Positions 17,298-27,241 are shown, numbered from the stretch's first letter. The stretch is 50,978 nt of DNA from Gammaproteobacteria bacterium (GCA_024641505.1 JAHECY010000017.1:1-50978); one strand, 5' to 3'. Translations and numbers: made by a program. Notes: generated by a model not told the origin, from the sequence alone.

Positions 17298-18944
17298 TCA
17301 GTGCGCCTGCCCGAAAACCATTTGTTTTACATCCTGCCAGGTATTTTGCCCGAAGCGTTTGCGTATTACCGCCGGCAGCGCCACCGATCCCTCCGACAGT
17401 AATCGATCATGAAATCCCTTCAATGACAGCTCCGGTTGCTGCAACCGCAGGCAATCGCGGGTGGCATTGATCAGAGCCCAACCGACCCCGTACCCCATGG
17501 GTACGGTAGGCGCCATGGAGTACCAGGTAAGGTCGGCTTTCGCCTGACCGGCGCTGAATCCCAGCACCTCCTGCATGCGCGCCGCAGCGCGCTCCACGCT
17601 CAACCCCCGGGTCTGGATCTCGACGTCGATAATAATACGTAACGCCCGCCACAGTCGGTCTTTCAGCAATAAAAACCGGCTTTCGGGCGCATCGAGAAAA
17701 CCCTGTTCCATCATCATCTGTTCGCAATACAGGGCCCAGCCTTCGTACAAAGTCGCCGAGGGACTGGTGAGACGCGGCACCGTAGAAGCTTCGGCATTCA
17801 GATTGGCGGTAACAAACTGCAAATGGTGCCCCGGATAGGATTCGTGCACGCAGGTATGCATGATCGACAGGTGGTTGTGTTCGCCCATATCGCCAGGCTG
17901 AGTCACCGGTGTCACATAATAAAAACCCCGTTGCCGATTGTCATTTACCGCCGGCTCCATGTAGGCGGCAAACGGAATCTGGTGACGTAAAAATCCCGGT
18001 GTCGCCACCACATCGAGCTGCTCCACGGCGGGAAATGTCACCAGATCGTGGGATCTGACGAAATCCCGCGCCGCCACCATGCCCGCCAGATAACTGTCCA
18101 GCAGCGCTTCAGGAGACGGATGCTGCTTCTGTAACTGCCGGGTCAGGGTCAGCACATCGCGGTCCCCACGCAATTGTTCTGTCGCCTGCTCCAATTCGAC
18201 CAGCGTTTTGTCAAACAGGCTCTGACCGAATGCCAGCAACTGCGCCGATGTCAGGTCCAGAAAATGCCGGTGCTGCAAGTGACGTAAATAACGCTGCTCC
18301 CCGATGGCAAAATCCCCCGTCGCCCGGGCGCCCAGATCCCGTTCCAGAAACCGGGCAAACCCGATCAACGCCTGACTGGCCTCCTCCAGCACCCCCTTGG
18401 CAACCACCGCGCCCAACTGCGGATGGCTGTTAAGCGTCTGAAAATACTCCACGCCACTCACCGCTTCCTGGATGGCCGCCTCCAGCCACAGCGCCGGTAT
18501 CCTTTCCGGTTGCCGCGCCAGGTAGCTGCGGGCCTTGCGCAGGTGCCCGGGAATCGCCTCCAGGCGCCGGGCCATATTTTGCGCCATATCGGCCACGGGC
18601 TTTACCGTTAACTGGTGGATGGCCTGAATCGGCAGAAAACGCTGGGGACTGCACAAACGCCAGTCGCAGGCCAGTAATTCGTGCCCTTCGATCATGGCGC
18701 TGCCGTAAAGCAGCTGGTAATCCAGCTGGGCATCCGGCGTCAGGTTATCCAGACTGATTTCTTCCAAGGTGGATAATAGCTTTTCATTGAGCACCACCAG
18801 TGCGCCGACCTCATCGTCATCCACCGGTGGCAGTTGATCCGCGTAACCGGGTACGCCGATATTCACCGCAACTTCCGGATGAAACCGAAACCACGCCTGG
18901 TAATACCGTTGCTGCAATGCCAGAAAGCGTTCTTGATCAGACAC
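17298..18944 (-). CDS. DUF885 family putative metallo-carboxypeptidase
   Basis: A 548-residue protein of the DUF885 family. The zinc-site-like motif His-Glu-Ser-Tyr-Pro-Gly-His-His (residues 367-374) is followed by Leu-Tyr-Glu-Gly-Trp-Ala-Leu-Tyr, which provides a possible third ligand. There is no signal peptide, so it is probably cytoplasmic, unlike several exported relatives. The family is distantly related to M32-type carboxypeptidases, and the activity is not proven for most members. It lies about 175 bases upstream of the VOC gene and 26 bases downstream of the OsmC gene, so it may be cotranscribed with OsmC. Confidence 0.85.
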   Translation of the reverse strand: MSDQERFLALQQRYYQAWFRFHPEVAVNIGVPGYADQLPPVDDDEVGALVVLNEKLLSTLEEISLDNLTPDAQLDYQLLYGSAMIEGHELLACDWRLCSPQRFLPIQAIHQLTVKPVADMAQNMARRLEAIPGHLRKARSYLARQPERIPALWLEAAIQEAVSGVEYFQTLNSHPQLGAVVAKGVLEEASQALIGFARFLERDLGARATGDFAIGEQRYLRHLQHRHFLDLTSAQLLAFGQSLFDKTLVELEQATEQLRGDRDVLTLTRQLQKQHPSPEALLDSYLAGMVAARDFVRSHDLVTFPAVEQLDVVATPGFLRHQIPFAAYMEPAVNDNRQRGFYYVTPVTQPGDMGEHNHLSIMHTCVHESYPGHHLQFVTANLNAEASTVPRLTSPSATLYEGWALYCEQMMMEQGFLDAPESRFLLLKDRLWRALRIIIDVEIQTRGLSVERAAARMQEVLGFSAGQAKADLTWYSMAPTVPMGYGVGWALINATRDCLRLQQPELSLKGFHDRLLSEGSVALPAVIRKRFGQNTWQDVKQMVFGQAH

Positions 18945-18970
18945 TAGGGAATTATTCCGGAAGAATGTAA

Positions 18971-19387
18971 CTAAGGGACGATACTGAATTCGTGGGTGAT
19001 GGCCACACCACCCTGCTTGAGCATGAGCGACGCGGAGCAGTATTTTTCCGCGGACAAAGCCACGGCGCGCTGCACCTGACTTTCCTGGAGCGACTGGCCC
19101 TTGACGAAGAATTTGATATGGATGCGGGTAAATACCTTGGGCTCGGCATCCGCGCGTTCCGCTTCCAGCTCCACCCAGCAGTCTTCTACAGTCTGACGAG
19201 ACTTGCGCAAGATATGAACAACATCAAACGCGGTACAGCCACCGACGCCCAGCAACACTAATTCCATGGGACGCACCCCCAGATTGCGCCCCCCCATGTC
19301 CGGCGGCCCATCCATGACCACCGCATGGCCACTTCCGGATTCCCCCAAAAATGTTGATTGTTCAACCCACTTAATCCGTGCTTTCAA
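18971..19387 (-). CDS. OsmC family protein (YhfA-like)
   Basis: A 138-residue OsmC-fold protein with the conserved cysteines in Gly-Gly-Cys-Thr-Ala-Phe-Asp-Val-Val and Glu-Lys-Tyr-Cys-Ser-Ala-Ser. It resembles E. coli YhfA, whose gene is also next to crp. The start is probably the TTG at 19387: AAGGAG lies seven bases before it, while the same site directly touches the ATG at 19393. The TTG start also gives the N terminus (x-Lys-Ala-Arg-Ile-Lys-Trp-Val-Glu) seen in YhfA. The role is presumably thiol-dependent peroxide reduction or a related redox task. Confidence 0.88.
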   Translation of the reverse strand: MKARIKWVEQSTFLGESGSGHAVVMDGPPDMGGRNLGVRPMELVLLGVGGCTAFDVVHILRKSRQTVEDCWVELEAERADAEPKVFTRIHIKFFVKGQSLQESQVQRAVALSAEKYCSASLMLKQGGVAITHEFSIVP

Positions 19388-19521
19388 TGACATCTCCTTC
19401 AGGCCACCGGGGCCACTCCCGAATGATGATTAAGGGTTTTCCCAAAGCTGCCGATTAAATAGCAAGCTTGCGGATTAATCCGTCAATAATTGCAACTGAC
19501 TACGATAAACAGGGTGAAAAA

Positions 19522-20202
19522 ATGGCTGCAAATCCTTCCGTCACCATCAGCACGCCGTCCATGGACCGGTTCCTGGAACATTGCCACCGGCGCCGTTATC
19601 CGGCCAAAAGCCTGATTATTTATGCTGGTGATGTACCTGATGTCCTCTATTATATCGTCAGTGGCTCCGTCACCGTTCTAATCGAGGATGACGAGGGACG
19701 CGAAATTGTACTCGCCTATTTAAACCCAGGCGACTTTTTTGGTGAAATGGGCCTGTTTGGTCATGAAGCCAACCGCAGCGCTTATGTGCGTGCCCGCACC
19801 CAGTGTGAATTGGCGGAAATTGGCTATGGGAAATTCCGCCAATTGGCCAACGACCAATCGGATATCCTGTTCGAACTGGCCTCGCAAATGGCCCTGCGCC
19901 TGCGCCGCACCAGCCGCAAGGTCGGACACTTGGCCTTTATGGACGTCACCGGCCGGATCGCCCGCACGCTGCTGGACTTGACCAACGAACCTGACGCCAT
20001 GACCCACCCCGAAGGGATGCAGATCCGCATTACCCGTCAGGAATTGGGGCGCATCGTCGGTTGTTCCCGGGAGATGGTGGGCCGGGTGCTGAAAAACATG
20101 GAAGATCAGGAACTCATCACCGTGAAGGGCAAAACCATCGTGGTGCTCGGCGCACGCCGGGACAACCAACCCACCAATGCCAAGGTATTGAACGCAAAAT
20201 AA
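19522..20202 (+). CDS. crp: cAMP receptor protein (CRP/Vfr type)
   Basis: A 226-residue regulator. The cAMP pocket shows Gly-Glu-Met-Gly-Leu-Phe and Asn-Arg-Ser-Ala-Tyr-Val, and the C-helix has Arg-Arg-Thr-Ser-Arg-Lys-Val-Gly where Thr-Ser contact cAMP in E. coli. The recognition helix is [10 protein letters not shown], almost identical to CRP, so TGTGA-N6-TCACA type sites are expected. The ATG at 19522 is chosen over a TTG 18 codons upstream because it has AGGG close by and gives the family length. The gene is divergent from osmC; their 134-base gap holds both promoters. Confidence 0.96.
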   Translation: MAANPSVTISTPSMDRFLEHCHRRRYPAKSLIIYAGDVPDVLYYIVSGSVTVLIEDDEGREIVLAYLNPGDFFGEMGLFGHEANRSAYVRARTQCELAEIGYGKFRQLANDQSDILFELASQMALRLRRTSRKVGHLAFMDVTGRIARTLLDLTNEPDAMTHPEGMQIRITRQELGRIVGCSREMVGRVLKNMEDQELITVKGKTIVVLGARRDNQPTNAKVLNAK

Positions 20203-20339
20203 TGACCATGGCACACCGGACCGAGAGTCTGGCGCCACCGTAACTTTGTGCACCCATCCCGCGCGCGGGGCAGTATTACCCGACAGACAAGAAACTTTCG
20301 CGGTACTCATATCAGAGGGTTCGTATCCGCATTTTTGTT

Positions 20340-20522
20340 ATGTTGTCATTGTTGTTGTATGCCACTCTCAGCCAGACGGCGGTGACTGCCGGTAACGCCA
20401 ACAGTGCATCCAAGGTTTACGGCCAGAAGATCGATGCGCAACTCATCGTCAGCGACTTTCTGCAACAGCGCGTAATGCTATCGCCGACGGGCGCGATCAA
20501 GACCCACGTGCAAGGGCAATAG
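20340..20522 (+). CDS. Possible small exported protein (60 aa)
   Basis: A 60-residue frame with a hydrophobic N terminus (MLSLLLYATLSQTAVTAG) that could be a short signal peptide or anchor, followed by a polar tail. A GC-rich hairpin follows 20 bases after the stop. There is no good Shine-Dalgarno site; the nearest AGAGGG is too far upstream. I do not recognise it. It could be a real small secreted protein or only a chance frame. Confidence 0.35.
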   Translation: MLSLLLYATLSQTAVTAGNANSASKVYGQKIDAQLIVSDFLQQRVMLSPTGAIKTHVQGQ

Positions 20523-20542
20523 TTCAATGGCATTTATAGTAG

Positions 20543-20567
20543 AAAGGGGGGCATTAAGCCCCCCTTT
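20543..20567. terminator. Hairpin between convergent genes
   Basis: The 9-bp perfect stem AAAGGGGGG/CCCCCCTTT with loop CATTAAG lies between the small plus-strand frame and the minus-strand DsrE gene. The U-tract is only three bases in either direction, so it is a moderate bidirectional terminator. Confidence 0.6.
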
Positions 20568-20598
20568 CCATTGGTAACCATGCGTTACCCCGGCACAG

Positions 20599-21051
20599 TT
20601 AAATTTTCAGGTAGGTCCAACCCGCTTCCTGCTTCTCCATGATTTCAATGACGCCACCGGGTACTACTTTGACGCCGGGAAACAAATCCTTCTCGGTGAC
20701 ATTGGTAGCCTTCATGGTCGCGCCACAGGCGAGCAGCTGCACGCCGTTGCCGACAGCTTCCTTCATGCGATTACCGACCGCGGATTCGAACTTGAACATG
20801 TCAAGACCGGGACCATTGGCAACGACCTCGATTTCGACATTTTCCTTGCCGACTTTCTTCTGTAAATTGCCGGCATTGTTGAGTACCTGGTTCCATTTTT
20901 TTTCGTCACTGTCGGTGACATGGAAAACAACATGGTGTTTTTTACCGGAATCACCTGCCGCCTTATCGGTATCCGCGGCCAGCGCGACGCCAGCGCCGCC
21001 CATGGTGATGATCAAAGCCGCTACAGCGCCCTTCATGCAAGTCTTATACAT
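20599..21051 (-). CDS. Periplasmic DsrE family protein
   Basis: A 150-residue protein with a signal peptide (Met-Tyr-Lys-Thr-Cys-Met-Lys then a hydrophobic core) cut after Ala-Leu-Ala. The mature part is a DsrE/DsrF-like domain with Val-Val-Phe-His-Val, Val-Val-Ala-Asn-Gly-Pro-Gly and the conserved Cys in Leu-Leu-Ala-Cys-Gly-Ala-Thr. Cytoplasmic DsrE proteins carry sulfur on that Cys; exported versions are common in sulfur-metabolising bacteria, with an unknown role. The ATG at 21051 has GGGAG upstream; the longer frame to 21099 would put residues before the signal. Confidence 0.85.
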   Translation of the reverse strand: MYKTCMKGAVAALIITMGGAGVALAADTDKAAGDSGKKHHVVFHVTDSDEKKWNQVLNNAGNLQKKVGKENVEIEVVANGPGLDMFKFESAVGNRMKEAVGNGVQLLACGATMKATNVTEKDLFPGVKVVPGGVIEIMEKQEAGWTYLKI

Positions 21052-21901
21052 ACACGGTTCTCCCAATAAAATTGATAGCTGAAGCATAGTGCGCGCCATG
21101 CACTGCGCACTTGCCCGTCACGTATGGCAAAGCAAACACTCTTGATCTGTAAATACAGCTACAAACAACGTTAAGAACTATAGCCGCTTCTTCCGGCAAA
21201 CACAAACCCTACCGTTGACATCCATACATCCACACGCATGCGCATCATCGAGCATATAAAGGCCGACGCAAACAATGACGCGAGCAACCAAATTTACCTC
21301 AGCTCCAAACATCGACACCCAGCTCCGGTATCGACTCATCAAACAGGCAGTTCACCGAACCCTGAATTCATCTCGCGCCGGTAGTTAACCGCGATCATTC
21401 CATGACACCCATGATTGCTTGTTTTTTATAAGGTATAAACCATGAACACAGCGCGATCCGGCACGCCGCATTCAAACCGTTATCCAGGTAAGGCAAGCAC
21501 GGTTACCGCTTCCCTTGCCCGCCAGAGCTTTCCTACCGTGGCTACCACCCGAGGCCGGTGCTCCATTGTTAAGCCCCCTGATCACGCCTATGTCAACATT
21601 GCCCGGGCACCAGGTCCGTGGACCCTGCGTGGCTGAGATGGCGACTGGGTCAACGCCATGCTGGAAATCAGGTCATCCACGACACTGCGGAGGCCGAACG
21701 TTTCCCGGCTATCCGCGCTACCGGCCAAATCCGCGTCGTGAGTAAACTATATGGTAATTGCGACATAAACATTTGTGTCCGAACGCATATACCCGTTAAA
21801 CAAACAAGCAATCATTTACGATATATAGCTGAATACCCGGTAATTTTCCCGACAACTGAAGCATTTTTCATATATACGATGGTTCCCGCCAAAAGCCGCC
21901 T
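21052..21901. other. 850-base region without a confident gene
   Basis: The region between the divergent DsrE and binding-protein genes. The first 390 bases show nothing coding. From about 21442 to 21760 there are overlapping short plus-strand frames in all three phases, each broken by stops and lacking a ribosome site; this could be a decayed gene but I recognise no family. The last 140 bases are AT-rich and probably carry the promoter for the gene at 21902. No repeats or terminators were found. Confidence 0.4.
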
Positions 21902-22834
21902 ATGAATATAGATAACCGACATTGCAAGGAAAGATCCAATAACAAATTGAAACCCTGCGTTCTCCTGTGCACCGTTCTCATGCTAGTCAGTGGCGTTGTG
22001 TTCGGCAATGACAGCGATACGAAACCCCCTAAACATTTCAGCTTTGGTGTGGTACCACAGTTTGACGCGGCATATATTCTTGCCGCATGGAGACCGATAC
22101 TGGACAAACTGGAATCAGAAACCGGTTACAAGTTTCAACTGACAGGCTCCGTCAATATTCCGGACTTTGAAAACAAGCTGGCCAATGGCATTTTCGATTT
22201 CGCCTATATGAATCCCTACCATATGGTGAAAACCTCGCGTAATGAAATCTACAAACCCCTGGCCCGGGACATCGAGCGATTGCTATATGGAATCATCGTG
22301 GTACGCAACGACAGCGACTTCCATGACATCAGGCAACTCGATGGGAAATATATCGCTTTTCCGGCACCAAACGCACTCGCGGCGTCGCTGATGCCGCGAG
22401 CCATACTGACTTCTGATTTAAAGATGTCGATCAAGCCGATATATGTTCAATCTCATAGCTCGGTATATCTCAATGTCGCATTGGGCCGCGCCGCCGCTGG
22501 CGGCGGGGTTCAGAAAACTTTACAACAACAGTCTCCGGAGATACGCAATGCATTACGTATTTTATACACCACGCCCAAAGTGGCGCCCCACCCCATAGCC
22601 ACCCACAAACGAATACCCAAAACCGTGCGCATGAAAGTATTACGCGCGCTGCTTGCCATGGGGGAACGCGCGAATGGGCGCGCACTCCTCAGGAAAATCC
22701 CGATCAGCAAAATAGGTGTAGCGTCCATGAAAGACTATCTTCCCATTCAGGCCATGGAATTGGAACGCTTCAGCTCAGACTCGAACAGTGACACTCCCAC
22801 CGATACCATGCCGCCGGTGAATTTCACGGATTGA
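21902..22834 (+). CDS. PhnD-like periplasmic substrate-binding protein
   Basis: A 310-residue protein with a basic N terminus, a hydrophobic signal core (around residues 18-35) and a mature part resembling phosphate/phosphite/phosphonate ABC-type binding proteins. Landmarks are Phe-Gly-Val-Val-Pro-Gln-Phe-Asp, Phe-Asp-Phe-Ala-Tyr-Met-Asn-Pro-Tyr and a two-lobe length. No ABC permease or ATPase gene is nearby. The next gene, 32 bases downstream, is a membrane histidine kinase, so this protein most likely works as the kinase's periplasmic ligand sensor, not as a transporter part. The ligand is unknown. No clear Shine-Dalgarno site precedes the ATG. Confidence 0.85.
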   Translation: MNIDNRHCKERSNNKLKPCVLLCTVLMLVSGVVFGNDSDTKPPKHFSFGVVPQFDAAYILAAWRPILDKLESETGYKFQLTGSVNIPDFENKLANGIFDFAYMNPYHMVKTSRNEIYKPLARDIERLLYGIIVVRNDSDFHDIRQLDGKYIAFPAPNALAASLMPRAILTSDLKMSIKPIYVQSHSSVYLNVALGRAAAGGGVQKTLQQQSPEIRNALRILYTTPKVAPHPIATHKRIPKTVRMKVLRALLAMGERANGRALLRKIPISKIGVASMKDYLPIQAMELERFSSDSNSDTPTDTMPPVNFTD

Positions 22835-22866
22835 ACCACACCTTGGCAACGCAGAGCTGACATCAG

Positions 22867-25128
22867 ATGGGTATTCGACTTAAATTGATATTCCCTGTAT
22901 TCGCCGGATTAATCCTGGTTATCACGATCCCCTATGTAATATGGCTGCCGAATTTGCTGGAAAAAGAACGAGAAGATTTCATCAGACAGGAACATCATAC
23001 CTTGGACATTCTCGCCAATGCCCTGACCCGACCCATATTAGATAGCGATCTTGGCCAACTGTACGCCATTATCAACTCCGTCCAATTGAGTTACCCGGAA
23101 TGGAAATCCATCGTTGTCCGTACCAGGGACGGAAATAGAATATATCCATTAAGCGAACTAACGGCCAGCGCCGGTGCACGCAACGGCGTATTGCTACACC
23201 ACGAAATCAAACAACTTGAAAATATTCTGGGACATATAGATCTATTATCGGATTTTGACGCGAGACTTGTCGATCGAAGCCGCACCATAAAACACCTCAT
23301 ATTCCTGATTGTCACCCTTATTGGTATGGCCCTGCTGCTGACGGCGATACTACAAGATAAATTTGTCAGCAAGCCCCTGCGTCATTTGGCAATCGCGGCG
23401 CGTCATATATCCAATGGCGACTTCGATGTCGGGCTGCCAAAACAGTCAAACGACGAAGTCGGTGAATTGACGCACGCATTTGACAAGATGAAACATAGCC
23501 TGCAAACAACCCAAACCAGATTATCAAAGGAGCTAGAGAACGCACAGCTTTCAGCGCAGGCGTTGAATGCGAGCGAAAATCGGCTACATACCCTGTTTCA
23601 CAGCATTACTGATGGCATCGTAACCATATCGCCAGACGGCACCATCGAATCCTTGAATCCCGGCGCCAGCAAACTTCTCGGATACCAACCGGAAGAATTG
23701 GTCAATAATAACGTCAGCCTGATCATGCCGCCGCCATTTGCTGAGCATCATAGCCAACATATAGGCGCATATGGAAAAGTCGGAAAATCAAAATTTGTCG
23801 ACAAGGGCCCGCGCCAATTGGTTGCAAAGCGGAAGGATGGCACGGTGATACCGATTGAACTCACGGTTAGCATCATGCATTTAAACGGGAAACTGTTTTT
23901 TGTCGGGCTGATGCGCGATATCTCAGACCGCATAAAAGCGGAATCCGAGAGAAATGAATTACTGCACCAACTTCAACAGGTGCAAAAAATGGAGGCCGTG
24001 GGTAACTTGACGGGCGGCATCGCCCACGACTTCAACAATATGCTGACAGCCATCCTCGGCTACAATGAACTGGCGATGGAAACGCACCTGAAGCACAATT
24101 ACTCTTCATTAACCAACTACCTCTCCGAGGTGGGAAAAGCCGGAATGCTGGCCCGCAACCTGGTGCAACAGATGCTTGCTTTCAGCAGGCACGAAGCGGG
24201 CGAGGCAAAAACTGTAGCCATCGGTCCGATTGTTGACGATGCCGTCAAAATGCTGCATGCCACGATACCGTCAAGCATAGGAATCAGTTCTTGCCTGGCC
24301 GCGGATTTACCGAAAATCAACACAGACCCCGTTAAGCTGCATCAGATCATCATGAATCTCGTCATCAATGCCCGGGATGCGCTTGATGGCAAGGGCAGCA
24401 TCGACATCACAACGGACAGGCGGGCCATTGTCAGTATATGCAATTCCTGTCATGAAAAATTTTCCGGCGACTTTGTAACACTGACGGTAAAAGACAATGG
24501 CACCGGCGTTTCCGCTGATGTCTTACAACGAATGTTTGATCCTTTCTATACAACAAAGGCAACGGGAAAAGGGACAGGCATGGGCCTGTCAGTAGTGCAC
24601 GGCATCGTCCATGCCGGCAAGGGACATATTCTGGTAACAAGCACCCTCGGCAAAGGCTCTGAATTTACCATTGCGCTGCCACCCATCAATGACAATCCCG
24701 ATACTACCAGCAAGCCGGAGCACGAGCCCACCCAAAAAACCGATCACCACGGCACCGGCAATATTCTTATTGTAGATGACGAGGTTGCTGTTGGCTCATT
24801 TCTGGGCACATTACTGGAGACCCGAGGATACGACACTACTGTCCTGTCAGACAGCGCATTGGCGCTGAAACAATTCAAACTAAATCCGGAAAATTACGAT
24901 CTTGTGATTACCGATCAAACCATGCCCAATTTAACCGGCGCCGAGCTTGCCAAAGAGCTGTTGGACATTAGACCGCAGCTACCGATAATACTGTGCACCG
25001 GGCACAGCGAGCAAATTGATGAAGCCGGCGCGCACCGCCTGGGGCTTAAAAAGTTCATCCACAAACCAATAGATATCAACCTGCTGCTGTCGTCAATCAG
25101 TCAGTTGTTAAACACCATGGCATCATGA
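22867..25128 (+). CDS. Hybrid sensor histidine kinase (HAMP-PAS-HK-REC)
   Basis: A 753-residue membrane sensor. Span 1 is at residues 7-28, a periplasmic domain of about 110 residues follows, and span 2 is near 140-162. Then come HAMP, a short coiled linker, a PAS domain (about 235-355), a HisKA box Gly-Gly-Ile-Ala-His-Asp-Phe-Asn-Asn with phosphoacceptor His387, and an ATPase domain with N-box Asn-Ala-Arg-Asp-Ala-Leu and G-box Asp-Asn-Gly-Thr-Gly-Val. The C-terminal receiver domain has Asp683. Between the N and G boxes is an insert with Cys525-x-x-Cys528-His529. It probably receives the ligand signal from the upstream PhnD-like protein; the output regulator is not in the window. Confidence 0.92.
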   Translation: MGIRLKLIFPVFAGLILVITIPYVIWLPNLLEKEREDFIRQEHHTLDILANALTRPILDSDLGQLYAIINSVQLSYPEWKSIVVRTRDGNRIYPLSELTASAGARNGVLLHHEIKQLENILGHIDLLSDFDARLVDRSRTIKHLIFLIVTLIGMALLLTAILQDKFVSKPLRHLAIAARHISNGDFDVGLPKQSNDEVGELTHAFDKMKHSLQTTQTRLSKELENAQLSAQALNASENRLHTLFHSITDGIVTISPDGTIESLNPGASKLLGYQPEELVNNNVSLIMPPPFAEHHSQHIGAYGKVGKSKFVDKGPRQLVAKRKDGTVIPIELTVSIMHLNGKLFFVGLMRDISDRIKAESERNELLHQLQQVQKMEAVGNLTGGIAHDFNNMLTAILGYNELAMETHLKHNYSSLTNYLSEVGKAGMLARNLVQQMLAFSRHEAGEAKTVAIGPIVDDAVKMLHATIPSSIGISSCLAADLPKINTDPVKLHQIIMNLVINARDALDGKGSIDITTDRRAIVSICNSCHEKFSGDFVTLTVKDNGTGVSADVLQRMFDPFYTTKATGKGTGMGLSVVHGIVHAGKGHILVTSTLGKGSEFTIALPPINDNPDTTSKPEHEPTQKTDHHGTGNILIVDDEVAVGSFLGTLLETRGYDTTVLSDSALALKQFKLNPENYDLVITDQTMPNLTGAELAKELLDIRPQLPIILCTGHSEQIDEAGAHRLGLKKFIHKPIDINLLLSSISQLLNTMAS

Positions 25129-25368
25129 TTCGTCCACAATACGTTATTGATGTCACACATGGCGCGTCTGCGGCAATATAGAGATATCCCGGCATCGGTC
25201 TTCGGATTACAGGCATAGCAGGGAAATCGAATACAACAGGCGCACAGAACCAACGCACAGGCAGCGGGCGTTCCCGGGCAATCGCCGCAGCGAAATCCCG
25301 GCTCAAACTCATACAGAACAAGTCTGGAGCAAAGCGCTAAACCCGCTCTATCTGCTCACCCCAAGACG

Positions 25369-26166
25369 CTATGCGCCAAATAATGCCTGCAGCTTCGCGC
25401 CGGGATCATGTTCCCGCATAAACGCCTCCCCAACCAGGAACGCATTAACTCCGTGGTGCCGCATGTAGTCCACATCTTCCCGGGTATGTATGGCGCTTTC
25501 GGTGACCACGATACGCCCCTCGGGAATATTCGCCAACAACTCGATAGTGGTATCCAGGCGAGTCTCGAAGGTGCGCAAGTTCCGATTATTAATGCCGATC
25601 AGCTGGTCCGACAGGCGCAACGCCCGCTCCAGCTCTTCCCGGTCGTGCACTTCCACCAGCACATCCATGTTCAGATGCGCCGCCAACGCCGACAGCTCCG
25701 CCAGCATGGCATCATCCAGCGCGGCGACGATCAACAATATGCAATCAGCACCGATGGCCCGGGCTTCATAGACCTGATAGGGATCGATGATAAAATCCTT
25801 GCGAATCACCGGCAGCTGACACGCGGCCCGAGCTTGTTGCAGATAGACATTTGACCCTTGAAAAAAATCAACGTCCGTCAACACCGACAAACAGGTCGCG
25901 CCCCCCTGCTCATAGGAATGAGCGATCTCCGCGGGACGAAAATCCGGCCGGATCACCCCCTTGCTGGGTGAAGCCTTCTTGATTTCAGCGATTACCGCGG
26001 CTTTTCCGCTGCGCACCCGGGCCACCATGGCCGCGGTAAACCCCCGGGGCGGGTCCGCCTGCAGCGCCTGCTGCGTGATGGCGCGCAGCGTTACTTCCTG
26101 GGAACGGGTTTGGATTTCTTCCGCCTTGCGCGCGAGAATTTTTTGCAGTATGTCTGGAGTACTCAT
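25369..26166 (-). CDS. trpC: Indole-3-glycerol phosphate synthase
   Basis: A 265-residue, single-domain TIM-barrel enzyme that closes the ring of carboxyphenylaminodeoxyribulose phosphate in tryptophan synthesis. Typical segments are [11 protein letters not shown], Arg-Lys-Asp-Phe-Ile, Ile-Asn-Asn-Arg-Asn-Leu and Val-Thr-Glu-Ser. No PRA isomerase (TrpF) is fused. The ATG at 26166 has AGGA six bases upstream; the open frame to 26223 overlaps the trpD end and is not used. It is the last gene of the trp cluster here. Confidence 0.97.
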   Translation of the reverse strand: MSTPDILQKILARKAEEIQTRSQEVTLRAITQQALQADPPRGFTAAMVARVRSGKAAVIAEIKKASPSKGVIRPDFRPAEIAHSYEQGGATCLSVLTDVDFFQGSNVYLQQARAACQLPVIRKDFIIDPYQVYEARAIGADCILLIVAALDDAMLAELSALAAHLNMDVLVEVHDREELERALRLSDQLIGINNRNLRTFETRLDTTIELLANIPEGRIVVTESAIHTREDVDYMRHHGVNAFLVGEAFMREHDPGAKLQALFGA

Positions 26167-26204
26167 GAAATTCCTGAATCTTGAATGCCAGCTTGCTTTA
26201 CCGG

Positions 26205-26224
26205 CAGAATGCGCATTACGCACC
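26205..26224. repeat. Palindromic repeat copy at the trpD stop codon
   Basis: Reads AGAATGCGCATTACGCACCT on the plus strand, differing at about three of 17 core positions from the family core GGGTGCGTATTACGCACC. The trpD stop codon TAA (26216-26218 complement) lies in its centre. Only a single arm pair is present here, with no partner end nearby. Confidence 0.55.
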
Positions 26225-27241
26225 TGACATGCGGTTGCTCACCACCACCAGTTGTTCGAGCTTGGCCAGGCCCTTGCCCGAGTCCAGGGTATCGCCCGCC
26301 AGTTTGATTCCGGCCGCCAGATCCGCAGCGACGCCTGCCGCATACAACGCGGCGCCGGCATTCAAGGCGACGATATCGCGCGCCGGGCCGGGGGTGCCGG
26401 CCAAAGCGTCTTTCATCATCGCCAGGGACGCCGCTACCGTACTCACCTTGAGAACGCCGATGTCGGTGGAGCTAAAACCAAACTGCTCCGGCGTCACCTC
26501 GAATTCCCGCACCGCGCCATGCTTCAACTCCGCCACTTTGGTTGGCGCCCCGATACTGATCTCGTCCAAACCATCCCGGGAATGTACCACCAGCACATGG
26601 CGGCTGCCCAATTGCCCCAACACCTTGGCCAGAGGTTCCAGCCAACTGTCGGCGAACACGCCGATCACCTGATTCGGTGCCGCCGCGGGATTCGTCAACG
26701 GTCCCAGCACATTGAATATGGTGCGCACTCCCATTTCCTTGCGCGGACCAATGGCGTGTTTCATCGCGCTGTGATGCGCCGGCGCGAACATGAAACCCAC
26801 ACCCACTTCGTTGATGCAGGTCGCCACCTGTTCCGGCGTCAAGTTCAAGTTCACACCTGCCGCTTCCAGCACATCGGCGCTGCCGGATTTGCTGGAAATG
26901 GATCGGTTACCGTGTTTGGCCACGCGGCCGCCGGCGGCGGCCACCACGAAGGCGCTGGTGGTAGAGACATTGAAGGTATGCGCCGCGTCCCCACCGGTGC
27001 CACAGGTGTCCACCAGATGCTCGCCCGGCACCAGCACCGGCGTTGCCAGCTCGCGCATCACCAGAGCCGCGGCGGCGATCTCTTCCACGGTTTCGCCCTT
27101 CATGCGCAACCCCACCAGGAAGCCGCCGATCTGCGCCTGCGTGGCGCCGCCGGTCATGATGGTCTTCATCACCGCCTGCATTTCCGCACCGGTGAGATCC
27201 CGGCGCTCGGTGACGGCGCGAATGGCTGTGGTCATATCCAT
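26216..27241 (-). CDS. trpD: Anthranilate phosphoribosyltransferase
   Basis: A 341-residue enzyme that joins anthranilate to PRPP. The PRPP loop Gly-Thr-Gly-Gly-Asp is at residues 81-85, followed by Phe-Asn-Val-Ser-Thr, and the Lys-His-Gly-Asn-Arg and Gly-Val-Arg-Thr-Ile-Phe-Asn segments are present. It is a separate protein, not fused to TrpG as in enterics. A GGGGGT site lies before the ATG, just below a hairpin at 27261-27280. The last codons Ser-Gly-Ala-stop fall within a palindromic repeat copy, so the C terminus may have been changed by its insertion. Confidence 0.97.
   Translation of the reverse strand: MDMTTAIRAVTERRDLTGAEMQAVMKTIMTGGATQAQIGGFLVGLRMKGETVEEIAAAALVMRELATPVLVPGEHLVDTCGTGGDAAHTFNVSTTSAFVVAAAGGRVAKHGNRSISSKSGSADVLEAAGVNLNLTPEQVATCINEVGVGFMFAPAHHSAMKHAIGPRKEMGVRTIFNVLGPLTNPAAAPNQVIGVFADSWLEPLAKVLGQLGSRHVLVVHSRDGLDEISIGAPTKVAELKHGAVREFEVTPEQFGFSSTDIGVLKVSTVAASLAMMKDALAGTPGPARDIVALNAGAALYAAGVAADLAAGIKLAGDTLDSGKGLAKLEQLVVVSNRMSGA

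Noticed and set aside
21442-21905. Overlapping short plus-strand frames in the 850-base gap
   Set aside because: Considered as a decayed gene, but no recognisable motif joins the frames and none has a ribosome site; left as an unexplained region.
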